Positions 54,336 to 62,411 of a DNA stretch of 64,000 nucleotides are shown piece after piece; position 1 is the first letter of the stretch; each line of letters opens with the position of its first letter. Location of the stretch: positions 142,580-206,579 of the forward strand of contig JACQDL010000031.1 in NCBI GenBank assembly GCA_016201065.1, given 5' to 3'. Position numbers and translations under genes: made by a program. The notes beneath the pieces were generated by a model, which was given only the letters and a program-made list of their open reading frames with translations, was not told the DNA's origin and made no database searches. Source of the stretch: Actinomycetota bacterium. Lineage in GTDB: Bacteria; Actinomycetota; Actinomycetes; Mycobacteriales; JACQDL01.

Positions 54336-55260
54336 CGCGGAACTCCTGGGGTGCGGCGGGCCGGTTAGGGGGGGCAAAGTGGGGGCGGCAGTGGTCGATC
54401 GAGCTACGGATAAGGTCCAGGACGTGTCCGGAGTCGTCCTCGAATCGGGGGTAGACCTCCAGCACCACCGAGATGTCGCCCAGGCCGGCGCCCCGTAGTT
54501 GCTCGGCCAGGCCGGCGACGTCGAAGGAGCCCCGCGCATCCGGCCAGCCCCAGTGCGGGTCGCCGTTTCCGTCGGAGTTGTCCAGGTGAATCTGGCGGAT
54601 TCGTGAGCCCAGACGGTGGATCCAGTCATCGACCGCCGCGCCCTGGCCGTGGAGCGGTTGGAAGGTCATGTGGCCGGTGTCCAGAGTCAGCCCCACGTTG
54701 GTCACCCCGCGGCCGGCCAGGTCGCCCAGCAGCCGGGCGCACTTGTCGATGGTGGCCGGGAGCTCTCGCGCGATCGGGGTCGGCTCGATTAGTACCTCGC
54801 TCAATCCGGATTCGCTGGCATGGCCGCCGATTTCGGACAATGCGTCCAGGAGGTCGTCGTAGCGTTGCTGCCTGGACGCCGGTGCGGCGAAGTCGGCGTC
54901 GCTGATGGTCCCCAACGGCCCACCCACCGCGCCGGCACCGAGGGCCGCTGCCACATCGACGGCGTTCCACCACCACGTCTTGGCCACCGCACGCGCATCC
55001 GGGTCGGGATCCAGCAGTCCGCTGGGCACGTAGTGGGCCAGCCCGACGAACGCGCTGTGAATGCTCAAGTCGTGGGCTTGGGCCGCGGCGGCCGTCCGGC
55101 GGATGAGGTTACTGCGGTGGGGTTCGGGCCACCACGGGTCGAGCAGGTCGAAGGTGAACTGGACGTGGTCCAGCCCCAAGTCCTCACGGACGAATGCGGC
55201 CCACCGTTCGGGTTCGGGCATCCGTTTGACGGCGAAGCACAAGTTGACACCGAGTGGCAT
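54319..55260 (-). CDS. Sugar-phosphate isomerase/epimerase (xylose isomerase-like TIM barrel)
   Basis: 313 residues from ATG 55260, which has GGGAG nine bases upstream; ATG 55275 is an alternative. AP-endonuclease-2-type TIM barrel with the four metal ligands in expected places: LIEPTPIAREL, LTLDTGHMTF, IHLDNSDGNGDPHWGW and VVLEVYP. Isomerises or epimerises a keto sugar or its phosphate. Together with the epimerase and cupin genes it implies remodelling of a sugar moiety. Confidence 0.85.
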   Translation of the reverse strand: MPLGVNLCFAVKRMPEPERWAAFVREDLGLDHVQFTFDLLDPWWPEPHRSNLIRRTAAAAQAHDLSIHSAFVGLAHYVPSGLLDPDPDARAVAKTWWWNAVDVAAALGAGAVGGPLGTISDADFAAPASRQQRYDDLLDALSEIGGHASESGLSEVLIEPTPIARELPATIDKCARLLGDLAGRGVTNVGLTLDTGHMTFQPLHGQGAAVDDWIHRLGSRIRQIHLDNSDGNGDPHWGWPDARGSFDVAGLAEQLRGAGLGDISVVLEVYPRFEDDSGHVLDLIRSSIDHCRPHFAPPNRPAAPQEFRDALAG

Positions 55261-55293
55261 GGCGGAATCTCCCATCAAGCGGGGCAGCGGGAT

Positions 55294-55746
55294 TCAGGAC
55301 GTGACGAGACTGGCCAGGTGGGCACGCAGGAGGTCGCACAGATCCTCCAGGGAGCCGGCAATCCCGCCGGCCAAGGCGTAGTCGAGCATCAGGTTGTTGG
55401 AGTTGGTGCCGCCGAAACGGCGGATGTCGGTCTGCAATCCGAAGCAGGACTTGCCCTGCTGGTAGGCCATGCCCAGCTCGAAGCAGCCCCCTTCGTCGGG
55501 AACGCGCCCGTCCAGGACGAACACGAACAGCTCGCACTCGTCGATCGCGGCGCAGTCCAGGTCGAACAGCCTCTTGCGCACGGCATGCTCGTCCAGTCCC
55601 TGCCGGACCAGGGGCGCGGCCTCGCCGCCGTCGCGCTGCGGCAGGTAGGAGTCCAGGCCTACCGACCGTACGGCCGCGTCGACAGCCAGGTTGAACTGTT
55701 TCTCCGCGTCGCAGAACAGCGGAGCGGCGATGTAGGCCTTCGTCAA
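55294..55746 (-). CDS. Nucleoside 2-deoxyribosyltransferase-family enzyme
   Basis: 150 residues, start TTG 55746 overlapping the QueC stop (TTGA). YIAAPLFCDAE at the N-terminus binds the nucleoside; LFVFVLDGRVPDEGGCFELGMAYQQGK carries the DG-x-DxG-x-ExG motif with the catalytic Glu. Members cleave or transfer the N-glycosidic bond of nucleosides or nucleotides; the BlsM/MilB group hydrolyses CMP derivatives in nucleoside antibiotic pathways. Could release or exchange a base at ribose-5-phosphate here. Confidence 0.87.
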   Translation of the reverse strand: MTKAYIAAPLFCDAEKQFNLAVDAAVRSVGLDSYLPQRDGGEAAPLVRQGLDEHAVRKRLFDLDCAAIDECELFVFVLDGRVPDEGGCFELGMAYQQGKSCFGLQTDIRRFGGTNSNNLMLDYALAGGIAGSLEDLCDLLRAHLASLVTS

Positions 55747-56462
55747 CGGATTCCCTTTCGACGGTGGGGTGTGCTGGCCGGCTCGATGGTGGCCAGGGCG
55801 GTGAAGAACTCCTCGGCCCGGTGTGCTGGGTAGCGGCCCTCGCGCATCGCTGGCACGTAGTAGTCCTGCACTCGGCTCCACTGCCACGGCGGTGCCTCGA
55901 AGGGTGCGGTGATGCCGTTGTTGGCCAGAGAGATCCAGCGGCGCAGGCAACTGGAGCAGGTGCCGCAGTGGGTGGGGTCGCCATCGGTGCGGCTGCAGGA
56001 GAATGTCAGCAGCAGATGCTCGACGGGCAGACCCTCATCCAGGTACCAGGAGATGATCTGGGTCTTGGTCATGTCCCAGAACGGACTGTCCACCCGCACG
56101 GGTCGCCCGGACAGGCGCGAGATGAAGGAGGACATGTCCTCGAACGCGAGCGGGCTCTTGTCCAACGTGGCATCGCCCTTGACCCCGACGCACCACACGA
56201 CGTCGGCCCGGTTGACCGCCAGCATCGCCAGGTGGACGTTACGCATCGGGATGATCGCGTCGGGAGCTTCCCACCGCCCCAGCCGCAGCTCTTCACTGAT
56301 GGCCACCTCGATTCCGCATACCTCGGCCAGGGCGGTGATGGCGTGGCGTTCTTGTGCGGCGTAGCGGTGACCCAGATCGAAGTACACCGCCGGCGGGCGG
56401 CCCAGAAAGTGCCAGGCGGGAAAGGAGTCCAGCCCGGCTGAGAACAACAGCACCTCAGACAT
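55743..56462 (-). CDS. queC: 7-cyano-7-deazaguanine (preQ0) synthase
   Basis: 239 residues, ATG 56462, overlapping the kinase gene by eight bases. PP-loop FSAGLDSFPAW (SGGxDS variant), IIPMRNVHLAMLAV, and the zinc site CSRTDGDPTHCGTCSSCLRR (C-x-CGxCxxC pattern). Converts 7-carboxy-7-deazaguanine to preQ0 with ATP and ammonia. Operon partners QueD and QueE confirm the assignment. The Gly-to-Ala change in the PP-loop and moderate divergence suggest a secondary-metabolite copy rather than the tRNA-queuosine copy. Confidence 0.88.
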   Translation of the reverse strand: MSEVLLFSAGLDSFPAWHFLGRPPAVYFDLGHRYAAQERHAITALAEVCGIEVAISEELRLGRWEAPDAIIPMRNVHLAMLAVNRADVVWCVGVKGDATLDKSPLAFEDMSSFISRLSGRPVRVDSPFWDMTKTQIISWYLDEGLPVEHLLLTFSCSRTDGDPTHCGTCSSCLRRWISLANNGITAPFEAPPWQWSRVQDYYVPAMREGRYPAHRAEEFFTALATIEPASTPHRRKGIR

Positions 56463-57219
56463 CGACGGCTCCCAACGGGGTGTGCAGAAGATCAACCAGG
56501 TCGTCCTCGATCTCGGCCAGCACCGAGGCGACGTCGCGCAAGCCGACCCGGATCCGGTGCACCCGCCCCGAATGCGCCGCGGTGACGTGCCGGTAGGCGG
56601 CGGCGTAGCGCGGCAGGAACAGCAGCCGCTCCAGGGAACCGGGATTGCCGCCACCGTGGCCACGCTCGATCGCCCGCTCCCGGGCCAGCGGCCACGGCAT
56701 GTCCAAGAAGATCGCCCGATCAGGGTGCAGGAACCAGGGGGCGGCACAGGCACGCACCTGGTCCACCAGGACGGACACCTCAGCCTCGGGGTGCTGCTCG
56801 GACAACACGGCCAGCGCGTAGGCGAGCTTGGCGTACACCCCGTGGTCGATGACCACGACGTCGTGCTCCGTCAGGGCCGGTCGGTAAAGGTGGGTGTGGT
56901 GGTAGGCCTCCCGGCACAGCCGCAGCAGCACGTCGACCGTGGCGTGATGGGGATGTGCGTAGCCGCCCAGGCCCTCGCGGCTGCGCAGTGGTGCGGTTTC
57001 CAGCAGGTGGGACAGTCGGCCGATGACACCCGGTCTGGGTCCGTAGTGCAGGACCGTGGTCATGAATCCCGCCGCGCTCATTCGCTGGCCGAGGGCCGTG
57101 GCTATCGTGGATTTGCCGGCGCCCCACAGTCCCTCCACTGACAGCAACACACCCCGTTTCTGGGCGAAACCTTCCCTGCCTACCAGCGGTGTGCTGGTCT
57201 CAGCGTCCACGTTGATCAC
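56455..57219 (-). CDS. Thymidylate kinase-like P-loop kinase
   Basis: 254 residues from GTG 57219 (overlaps the queE end by 20 bases; the longer ORF to 57261 is possible). P-loop SVEGLWGAGKST, VVIDHGVYAKLAYAL in the DR-x position, FLDMPWPLARERAIERG and a lid with HGGGNPGSLERL. Sits between queE and queC, so it most likely phosphorylates a nucleoside or nucleotide in the deazapurine pathway. Substrate not evident. Confidence 0.78.
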   Translation of the reverse strand: MINVDAETSTPLVGREGFAQKRGVLLSVEGLWGAGKSTIATALGQRMSAAGFMTTVLHYGPRPGVIGRLSHLLETAPLRSREGLGGYAHPHHATVDVLLRLCREAYHHTHLYRPALTEHDVVVIDHGVYAKLAYALAVLSEQHPEAEVSVLVDQVRACAAPWFLHPDRAIFLDMPWPLARERAIERGHGGGNPGSLERLLFLPRYAAAYRHVTAAHSGRVHRIRVGLRDVASVLAEIEDDLVDLLHTPLGAVDV

Positions 57220-57913
57220 CCCAGGCCAGGACGTGTAGCCGCGTGGTGAGGTGGAAACCATGGGCGATCACCGGATCGGCGAGCACCCGCAGCCGCTCGG
57301 TGATCGCGGCCGCCGTGGCCCCCTCGGGCATGACCCAGACCGGGGCGAGGTCGTAGCTCCGGGCCAGGTCGGCGACCTCGTCCAGCTCGGCCGGGGTACG
57401 CAGAACGAACTTGAAGATGGCCCGGCCACTGGCGGCGAACGTCGCCAGGGCATCAGGCTTGATCCGTCGGGACGCAGACATGCCCGCGCCGAAGCCGGCC
57501 AGTTTCGGTGAAACGTTGAATTGGGCGACCAGCTCCAGCAGTCGCGGCGTCGGCGAAATCGTCCCGTTCGTCTCCACCTCGATCCGCCGGCCAGCCTGCA
57601 CCAGCCCGGCCAGCAACGGCACCAGTCGCCGCTGCTGCATCAAGGGTTCCCCGCCGGTGATCACCACCAGCTCGGCGTCCTGCCCCAGCGCCCACCACAG
57701 CAGCTGCGCCGCGGCGATGGGTCTCGCCTGGGCCGTCAGGTCGAACCGGGTGGCATCCCACGTGTAGGGGGTGTCGCAGGCGGGGCAGATCAGGTTGCAG
57801 CGCATCAGGCGGATGAACAGTGCCCGTTGCCCGCTCGAGGGGCCTTCGCCCTGCACGGTGGGGCCGAACGTCTCGGCCACCAGCAGATCCTCTGGCGCCA
57901 ACGAAGGTCTCAT
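57200..57913 (-). CDS. queE: 7-carboxy-7-deazaguanine synthase (radical SAM)
   Basis: 237 residues from ATG 57913 (ATGA overlap with queD). FGPTVQGEGPSSGQRALFIRL is the QueE signature, the radical-SAM cluster motif is CNLICPAC (CX3CX2C), then CDTPYTWD, VVITGGEPL and VETNGTI. Turns 6-carboxytetrahydropterin into 7-carboxy-7-deazaguanine using SAM. Normal length. Confidence 0.92.
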   Translation of the reverse strand: MRPSLAPEDLLVAETFGPTVQGEGPSSGQRALFIRLMRCNLICPACDTPYTWDATRFDLTAQARPIAAAQLLWWALGQDAELVVITGGEPLMQQRRLVPLLAGLVQAGRRIEVETNGTISPTPRLLELVAQFNVSPKLAGFGAGMSASRRIKPDALATFAASGRAIFKFVLRTPAELDEVADLARSYDLAPVWVMPEGATAAAITERLRVLADPVIAHGFHLTTRLHVLAWGDQRGR

Positions 57914-58686
57914 ACCGGCCGCGTCTCGGAGCTGAATTCGGCCCACCGCCGCGGCGACTCCCACACCCGAACCGCCGCCAGGTTGGCGCCCACCGCCGGC
58001 GGAGTGCCCGTCAGCAGCCATGCATACAGGTGCTCGGCGAGCAGTTCTGAGGTCGCTTGGAACGGCAACAGCGCGCTCAGGTCGCGGTAGTCGAGGTTCT
58101 GCTCAAGGTAAGCGCCGAACGCCGTAAGGTCCAGCTCTCCCGCCGGGGTGCCGGCGAGTACGACGTCCACGGTGTAGGTGTGGCCGTGCATCCGACCGCA
58201 ATTGTGACCCTCGGCCAGCCCATCCAGGTGGTGAGCGGCCGCGAAGGTGAATCGGCGTACACCGGCCGCCGGTTGCGGGGGTGGATCGATCCACACGCTC
58301 ACGCCGTGCAGTTGCTTACCCAACTGCGGTGCCAGACTCGCCCGACACCACCGCTGCAGGTGCTCGGCGAGCAGCTCTATGGTGGTCGAGAAGTCGAAGA
58401 GGTCGGTGAGGTCGCGGTGATCGAGCGTGCTCTTGAGGTAGGCGCCCACCGGCTTCAGTTCGGCGTAGTCGGCCACGAAACCTGGCCCGGTCAGCATCGT
58501 GTCGGCGAGCACGACTTCGACGGTGTAGGTGTGGCCGTGGACTCGGCGGGCCTTGTGCCCGGGCGAGAGCTCGTCCAGGTGGTGGGCGGCGGCGAAACTG
58601 AAGCTGTGATCACCAATCCGGTAGCGGGGATTGGGTAGATCGCTGGCCCGGCTGGTCTGTGCGGGCAACCGCTGCGCGGTCGTCAC
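57910..58686 (-). CDS. queD: Tandem-domain 6-carboxytetrahydropterin synthase
   Basis: 258 residues from GTG 58686 (AGGGGG upstream). Two QueD/PTPS domains, about residues 28-135 and 146-250, each with the zinc triad (AAAHHLD and VHGHTY or MHGHTY). Domain 1 has Ala46 where the catalytic Cys should be and Ile133 at the substrate Glu position, but keeps Asp89-His90. Domain 2 keeps Cys163 and Glu243, but has Tyr200 in place of His. The family uses an intersubunit triad, so the pair may form one composite site. Makes CPH4 from dihydroneopterin triphosphate. Confidence 0.88.
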   Translation of the reverse strand: MTTAQRLPAQTSRASDLPNPRYRIGDHSFSFAAAHHLDELSPGHKARRVHGHTYTVEVVLADTMLTGPGFVADYAELKPVGAYLKSTLDHRDLTDLFDFSTTIELLAEHLQRWCRASLAPQLGKQLHGVSVWIDPPPQPAAGVRRFTFAAAHHLDGLAEGHNCGRMHGHTYTVDVVLAGTPAGELDLTAFGAYLEQNLDYRDLSALLPFQATSELLAEHLYAWLLTGTPPAVGANLAAVRVWESPRRWAEFSSETRPV

Positions 58687-58856
58687 GCTCGCCCCCTTCA
58701 GCTCACAACAGGTGTGGTGTGGGTCATACAAGCGCACTTGCGTGTCAGTGGGCAGGGCTCACAGGGGGGCTCACGGATCACGAATGTCAACCCTGCGTGT
58801 CCCTATGTGTACAAGCCGCCACCAATCGGCCATCGTATGTGGCGGAGGTGAAACGC
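58687..58856. promoter_or_regulatory. Divergent promoter region of cargo 2
   Basis: 170 bases between queD and the regulator. On the minus strand TTGACA (58785-58790) is a -35 candidate and TATGAC (58723-58728) a -10 candidate, but they are not spaced for one promoter. ACAAGCGCACTTGCGTGT (58729-58746) is an imperfect palindrome; TACAAGC occurs in it and again near 58810. Likely operator for the regulator next door. Confidence 0.45.
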
Positions 58857-60260
58857 GTGGCGCCTACGAGGAAACGGGCCAACCGGGCAGCAAACCACGA
58901 CCTACAACGGGTCATCACCGGCTGCGACGCCAGCGGAAACGCGCTGGCCCATCGACTTAACCAGCTGGCCACCGCCAACGGCCTCAGCACCAGCTACACG
59001 CACACCAGTTGGGCGAACTGGACACGAAGGGGGATAATGCCGGCGGCGCACGTGCGGCCGTTGATCGCGCAGGTCCTCACCGAGCGGCTTGGCCGGCCAG
59101 TGAGCTTGAGTGAAATCGGGTTGGACATCCAAGATGGCCTGGACTCAAGTATCGGTCTGGATTTCGCTCGGGACCTGCCCGGCGCAATCCACACCGCGAC
59201 CCGATTCTGGAGCCAAGTGGACCGCCGCGACCTCCTTGCCAGCGCTGGTATCGCCCTGGCCAGCTACACCGCACCGGTACGACGCTGGCTGACCACACCT
59301 GCGGACACCGACGCCTCCTCCACAACCACCGCGGCGTTCCGCCGAGTCGGTCAGGCCGACATCGACGAGCTCCTGGCGGCGGCCGACGAAGCACGATGGT
59401 GGGACTCACGCTACGGCGGCGGGAACTGGCGGGCCTCAGCCATCATGAGTTGTTTGAAAGAACGGGCCGCACCGCTGTTGCACGGATCCTACAACGACGC
59501 CACCGGCAAGCAGCTGTTCTCCGCCACCGCCCAACTGTCCCGGCTCGCGGGCTGGACCGCCTTCGACTCCGGGGACCAGGCCCTCGCCGAACGCCACTAC
59601 ATCCAAGGCCTACGCCAAGCCAAAGCCGCCGCCGACATCCCCCTCGGCGGCTACATCCTGGCGTGTATGGCGTTGCAGTCCACCCTGAGTGGTTTTCACG
59701 ACGACGCGATCGACATGGTCGAGGGCGCCTACCAGCGCACGAACGGAGTCGCGACACCGCGGGTGCGGGCATTCTTCAAACTGATCGAGGCCCGCGTGTG
59801 GGCCCGCGCCGGCCATGCGCGTTCCGCCGACGCCGCCCTCGTCGTCGCGGAGCGCCTGTTGGATGAGGCAGATGGCCGCAGCGGAGACGATCCCGTCTGG
59901 ATCGACTTCTTCACCTACCAACGGCTGGCCGCCGACGCGGTGGAAATTCAGCGCGACCTTGGCCGCCCCGCGCAGGCGGTGGGCTGGAGCGCACACGCCA
60001 CCGCGTGCACCGACACCTACGCCCGCGCCTACGCCATTCGACAGTCCGTCTTGGGCAGCACCCACGTGCAGGGCTACCATCCCGACCTCGAGGCAGCCGT
60101 ACATCACGGCCACCAGGCCGTGACCGCCCTGGGCGGGGTGCGCTCAGCTCGCGCAATGGACTACCTCAACGAACTCCTCGCCCGGCTGGACCGCTGGCGT
60201 GGTGACCCAGCGGTGCGCACCCTGACGCACCGGGCCCGCACCGAACTACTCACCTCCTAG
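58857..60260 (+). CDS. Helix-turn-helix regulator with TPR-like C-terminus
   Basis: 467 residues from GTG 58857 with GGAGG nine bases upstream; the ORF start at 58659 lies in the queD gene. N-terminal 90 residues: ALAHRLNQLATANGLSTSYTHTSWANWTRRG, an XRE-like DNA-binding region, and LIAQVLTERLGRPVSLSEIGL. The rest is helical with TPR-like repeats (ALAERHYIQGLRQAKAAAD, RTNGVATPRVRAFFKL). Divergent from the biosynthetic operon, so probably its pathway-specific regulator. Seen in many actinomycete clusters. Confidence 0.75.
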   Translation: MAPTRKRANRAANHDLQRVITGCDASGNALAHRLNQLATANGLSTSYTHTSWANWTRRGIMPAAHVRPLIAQVLTERLGRPVSLSEIGLDIQDGLDSSIGLDFARDLPGAIHTATRFWSQVDRRDLLASAGIALASYTAPVRRWLTTPADTDASSTTTAAFRRVGQADIDELLAAADEARWWDSRYGGGNWRASAIMSCLKERAAPLLHGSYNDATGKQLFSATAQLSRLAGWTAFDSGDQALAERHYIQGLRQAKAAADIPLGGYILACMALQSTLSGFHDDAIDMVEGAYQRTNGVATPRVRAFFKLIEARVWARAGHARSADAALVVAERLLDEADGRSGDDPVWIDFFTYQRLAADAVEIQRDLGRPAQAVGWSAHATACTDTYARAYAIRQSVLGSTHVQGYHPDLEAAVHHGHQAVTALGGVRSARAMDYLNELLARLDRWRGDPAVRTLTHRARTELLTS

Positions 60261-60271
60261 AAGGACGATTC

Positions 60272-61138
60272 GTGACTAGCGGCCCGATCGTCATCAACCT
60301 GCCGAACCCGGCGTTGGTCGTCCTCATCGGCCTGCAGGGCAGCGGGAAGAGCACATTCGCCCGACGGCACTTCGCCCCAGTGGAAATCCTGTCCAGCGAT
60401 GAATTCCGCGCCCGCCTGTGCAACGATCCGGCCAGCCAATCGAACACCGCCGCAGCGCTGGAACACCTGACCCAGACCCTGCGCAGGCGCCTGCTCAACC
60501 AGGTCACCACCGCAATCGACGCCACCAATATTCGGCACGAACGCCGCGCGGACCTGCTGGACGCAGCCCACGAGCACGGCGTACCCGCGGTCGCCGTCCT
60601 GTTCGACATCCCCGCAGATCGGTGCCGCGAGCGCATCGCCGCAAGGCACCGCAACATCCGCGACGAGGTACTCAATGAACAGGCGGAGCGTTGGCCTCAG
60701 GTCATGCGAGACGTGCCGAACGAGGGGTACTCCGCCGTTCACATCCTCACCGAACACCAAGTGCCCGCCGTGCAGTTCCGGCACGCCCCACCCAACGAGC
60801 GTGACCCCGATCGCTGGGTCGAGGTGGACCGCCTCGACGCCACTGGCCAGTCACTTCGGTTCCCCGCAGACGAGATCCGCCGCCAGCCCGACGTGCTCGC
60901 CGCGCACGATCCTGGCCCCTACCTCTATGCCTGTGCTGCGGCTAACCGGGCCTTCGCTCCGCCATCAGGATCGAAGTCCACCCCGAGCGAGCCGATGAGC
61001 GAAACCATCGTACGGGTGCAGCTGCCCCACTGCCTTCCCATCTATCTCACCCACCACCTCGGCAACTGGCACAGGACAGACCCCCACCCGCTCGGCACCC
61101 CGATCCGGCTACCCGGCGCGGCCACCCCGGCGATGTGA
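60272..61138 (+). CDS. P-loop kinase (polynucleotide-kinase-like)
   Basis: 288 residues from GTG 60272 (AGAAGGA upstream), 11 bases after the regulator. P-loop VVLIGLQGSGKST at residues 15-27, LSSDEFRARL, AIDATNIRHERRADLL (DxTN) and RCRERIAARHRNI: the Pnkp/T4 kinase-like group. The C-terminal 120 residues are variable. Could phosphorylate a nucleoside or RNA-end-like substrate. Divergent side of cargo 2. Confidence 0.78.
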   Translation: MTSGPIVINLPNPALVVLIGLQGSGKSTFARRHFAPVEILSSDEFRARLCNDPASQSNTAAALEHLTQTLRRRLLNQVTTAIDATNIRHERRADLLDAAHEHGVPAVAVLFDIPADRCRERIAARHRNIRDEVLNEQAERWPQVMRDVPNEGYSAVHILTEHQVPAVQFRHAPPNERDPDRWVEVDRLDATGQSLRFPADEIRRQPDVLAAHDPGPYLYACAAANRAFAPPSGSKSTPSEPMSETIVRVQLPHCLPIYLTHHLGNWHRTDPHPLGTPIRLPGAATPAM

Positions 61139-61583
61139 CCGATGTGGCGGGAACCCTCGTCATGACGCCACCCGATGGGACACCGTGGTGCGGCCACGGC
61201 CGTGCCGCTGTTCGCCCGCGCCCCCGCTCTCGCCGGGGAGTTCCCGCTCCACTCCACCTCATCGGTCACGACGCCAAACTGCCGGCGGACCCCGTTCACC
61301 GCCCATCACCGAGAGCGTCGGCGGGCAGGTGCCGCATGGACCGTCCCGGTTGGTCCGTGGCGCCCCCGCACGGGTGGCGCACCAGCGCGACGCCCGGTTT
61401 GGGCTATTTCACGACTCGGCGCCGGACCCGTCAATTCGGTACGATCCAGGCGGCTCTTGGTTTCGCTTCGGCACGACCCAGCACCATGTCACCCACCATG
61501 ACACACCCCACGGAAACGGAGCGCCGGCAGCGACCGACGACTAGACCCCGGAAATACTGCTCGGCAGGCCCAGCCCGGCCCGG
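61139..61583. other. 445-base gap, no supported gene
   Basis: A GTG at 61135 overlaps the kinase stop and opens an ORF to 61716, but most of it is Arg/Pro/Ser-rich and runs into the methyltransferase in another frame, so I do not accept it. The 5' end of the methyltransferase probably lies in 61499-61583. TACGAT near 61440 is a lone -10-like hexamer. Confidence 0.35.
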
Positions 61584-62330
61584 ATGTACGACTATTTTCT
61601 GGGTGGTGAGAATAACTTCGCCGTGGACCGGGCCGCCGCGGCGGAGGTCCGTAAGCTCGTGCCGGACGTGCCGGTGTTCGCGTGGGAGAACCGGCAGTTC
61701 CTCCGGCGGGCGGTGACCTACCTCGCTAGGGAGGTCGGGATCACACAGTTCCTGGACATCGGCAGCGGGCTGCCGACCGTCGGCAACGTGCACGAGATCG
61801 CCCAGGAAATCGACCCCGACATTCACGTCGTCTACGTCGACAACGACCCACTGGTCGCCGTCCACGCCAGCAGTTTGCTGCTCGGGTTGGAGGAGACGGT
61901 CACGATCCTCACCGAGGACCTGCGCGACATCGACTCGATCCTGCACCACCCCCGCACCCGCCGCCTGATTGACTTCACACAGCCGGTCGGGGTGCTTCTG
62001 GCCTCGGTGCTGCCCTTCCTGCCCGACGAGGCAGACCCCGCCGGGATCATGGCGACCATCCGCGGCGCCGTCGCCCCCGGTAGCCACCTCGTGATCAGCC
62101 ACAGCGTGACCGGTGTACTCGCCGACGAGGCATATGACGGGATCATCGACATCTATCGGCAATCGACCGCGCCGGGGGCGACATTTCGTCCCCTTGAGCG
62201 GGTGCGGGCATTCTTCGACGGATGGGACCTGCTCGACCCCGGCCTGGTTCCCGCCCATCGGTGGCGGCCGGCCACCGACAGCACCAGCGGCTTTGACACG
62301 AACATCGTCGGCGCCGGCCGCAAACCTTGA
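61584..62330 (+). CDS. SAM-dependent methyltransferase (DUF574 type), 5' end damaged
   Basis: 248 residues from ATG 61584. MYDYFLGGENNF, FLDIGSGLPT, VVYVDNDPLV and LLASVLPFLPD are hallmarks of the actinobacterial Methyltransf_19/DUF574 family. Family members usually begin about 20 residues earlier with a PAR(V/I)YDY motif; here RPSPAR is coded in frame just upstream, but a TAG stops the frame and an ATG at 61499 lies in another frame. A one-base indel or rare start is likely. Family function is unproven. Confidence 0.78.
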   Translation: MYDYFLGGENNFAVDRAAAAEVRKLVPDVPVFAWENRQFLRRAVTYLAREVGITQFLDIGSGLPTVGNVHEIAQEIDPDIHVVYVDNDPLVAVHASSLLLGLEETVTILTEDLRDIDSILHHPRTRRLIDFTQPVGVLLASVLPFLPDEADPAGIMATIRGAVAPGSHLVISHSVTGVLADEAYDGIIDIYRQSTAPGATFRPLERVRAFFDGWDLLDPGLVPAHRWRPATDSTSGFDTNIVGAGRKP

Positions 62331-62411
62331 CCGATCACCCACGCAGCACCGTCGATCTGGTCCGTCGATTCGCACCCAGACGTGAACCGGCAGAGCACCA
62401 ACGAAGTGGGA

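Noticed and set aside
46805-58686. Cluster for deazaguanine modification of DNA (dpd) or for tRNA queuosine
   Set aside because: No transglycosylase, helicase or nuclease genes of the dpd type and no QueF/Tgt/QueA in the window.
46805-58686. Firm assignment as a toyocamycin or sangivamycin cluster
   Set aside because: QueC/D/E match, but GTP cyclohydrolase and nitrile hydratase genes are not here, and many extra sugar-phosphate and kinase genes do not fit.
58785-58790. TTGACA as part of a complete promoter for queD
   Set aside because: No -10 hexamer at 16-18 bases; kept only as a -35-like element within the control region.
61135-61716. 193-residue ORF starting at GTG 61135
   Set aside because: Although it overlaps the kinase stop, composition is Arg/Pro/Ser-rich and its second half overlaps the real methyltransferase in another frame.
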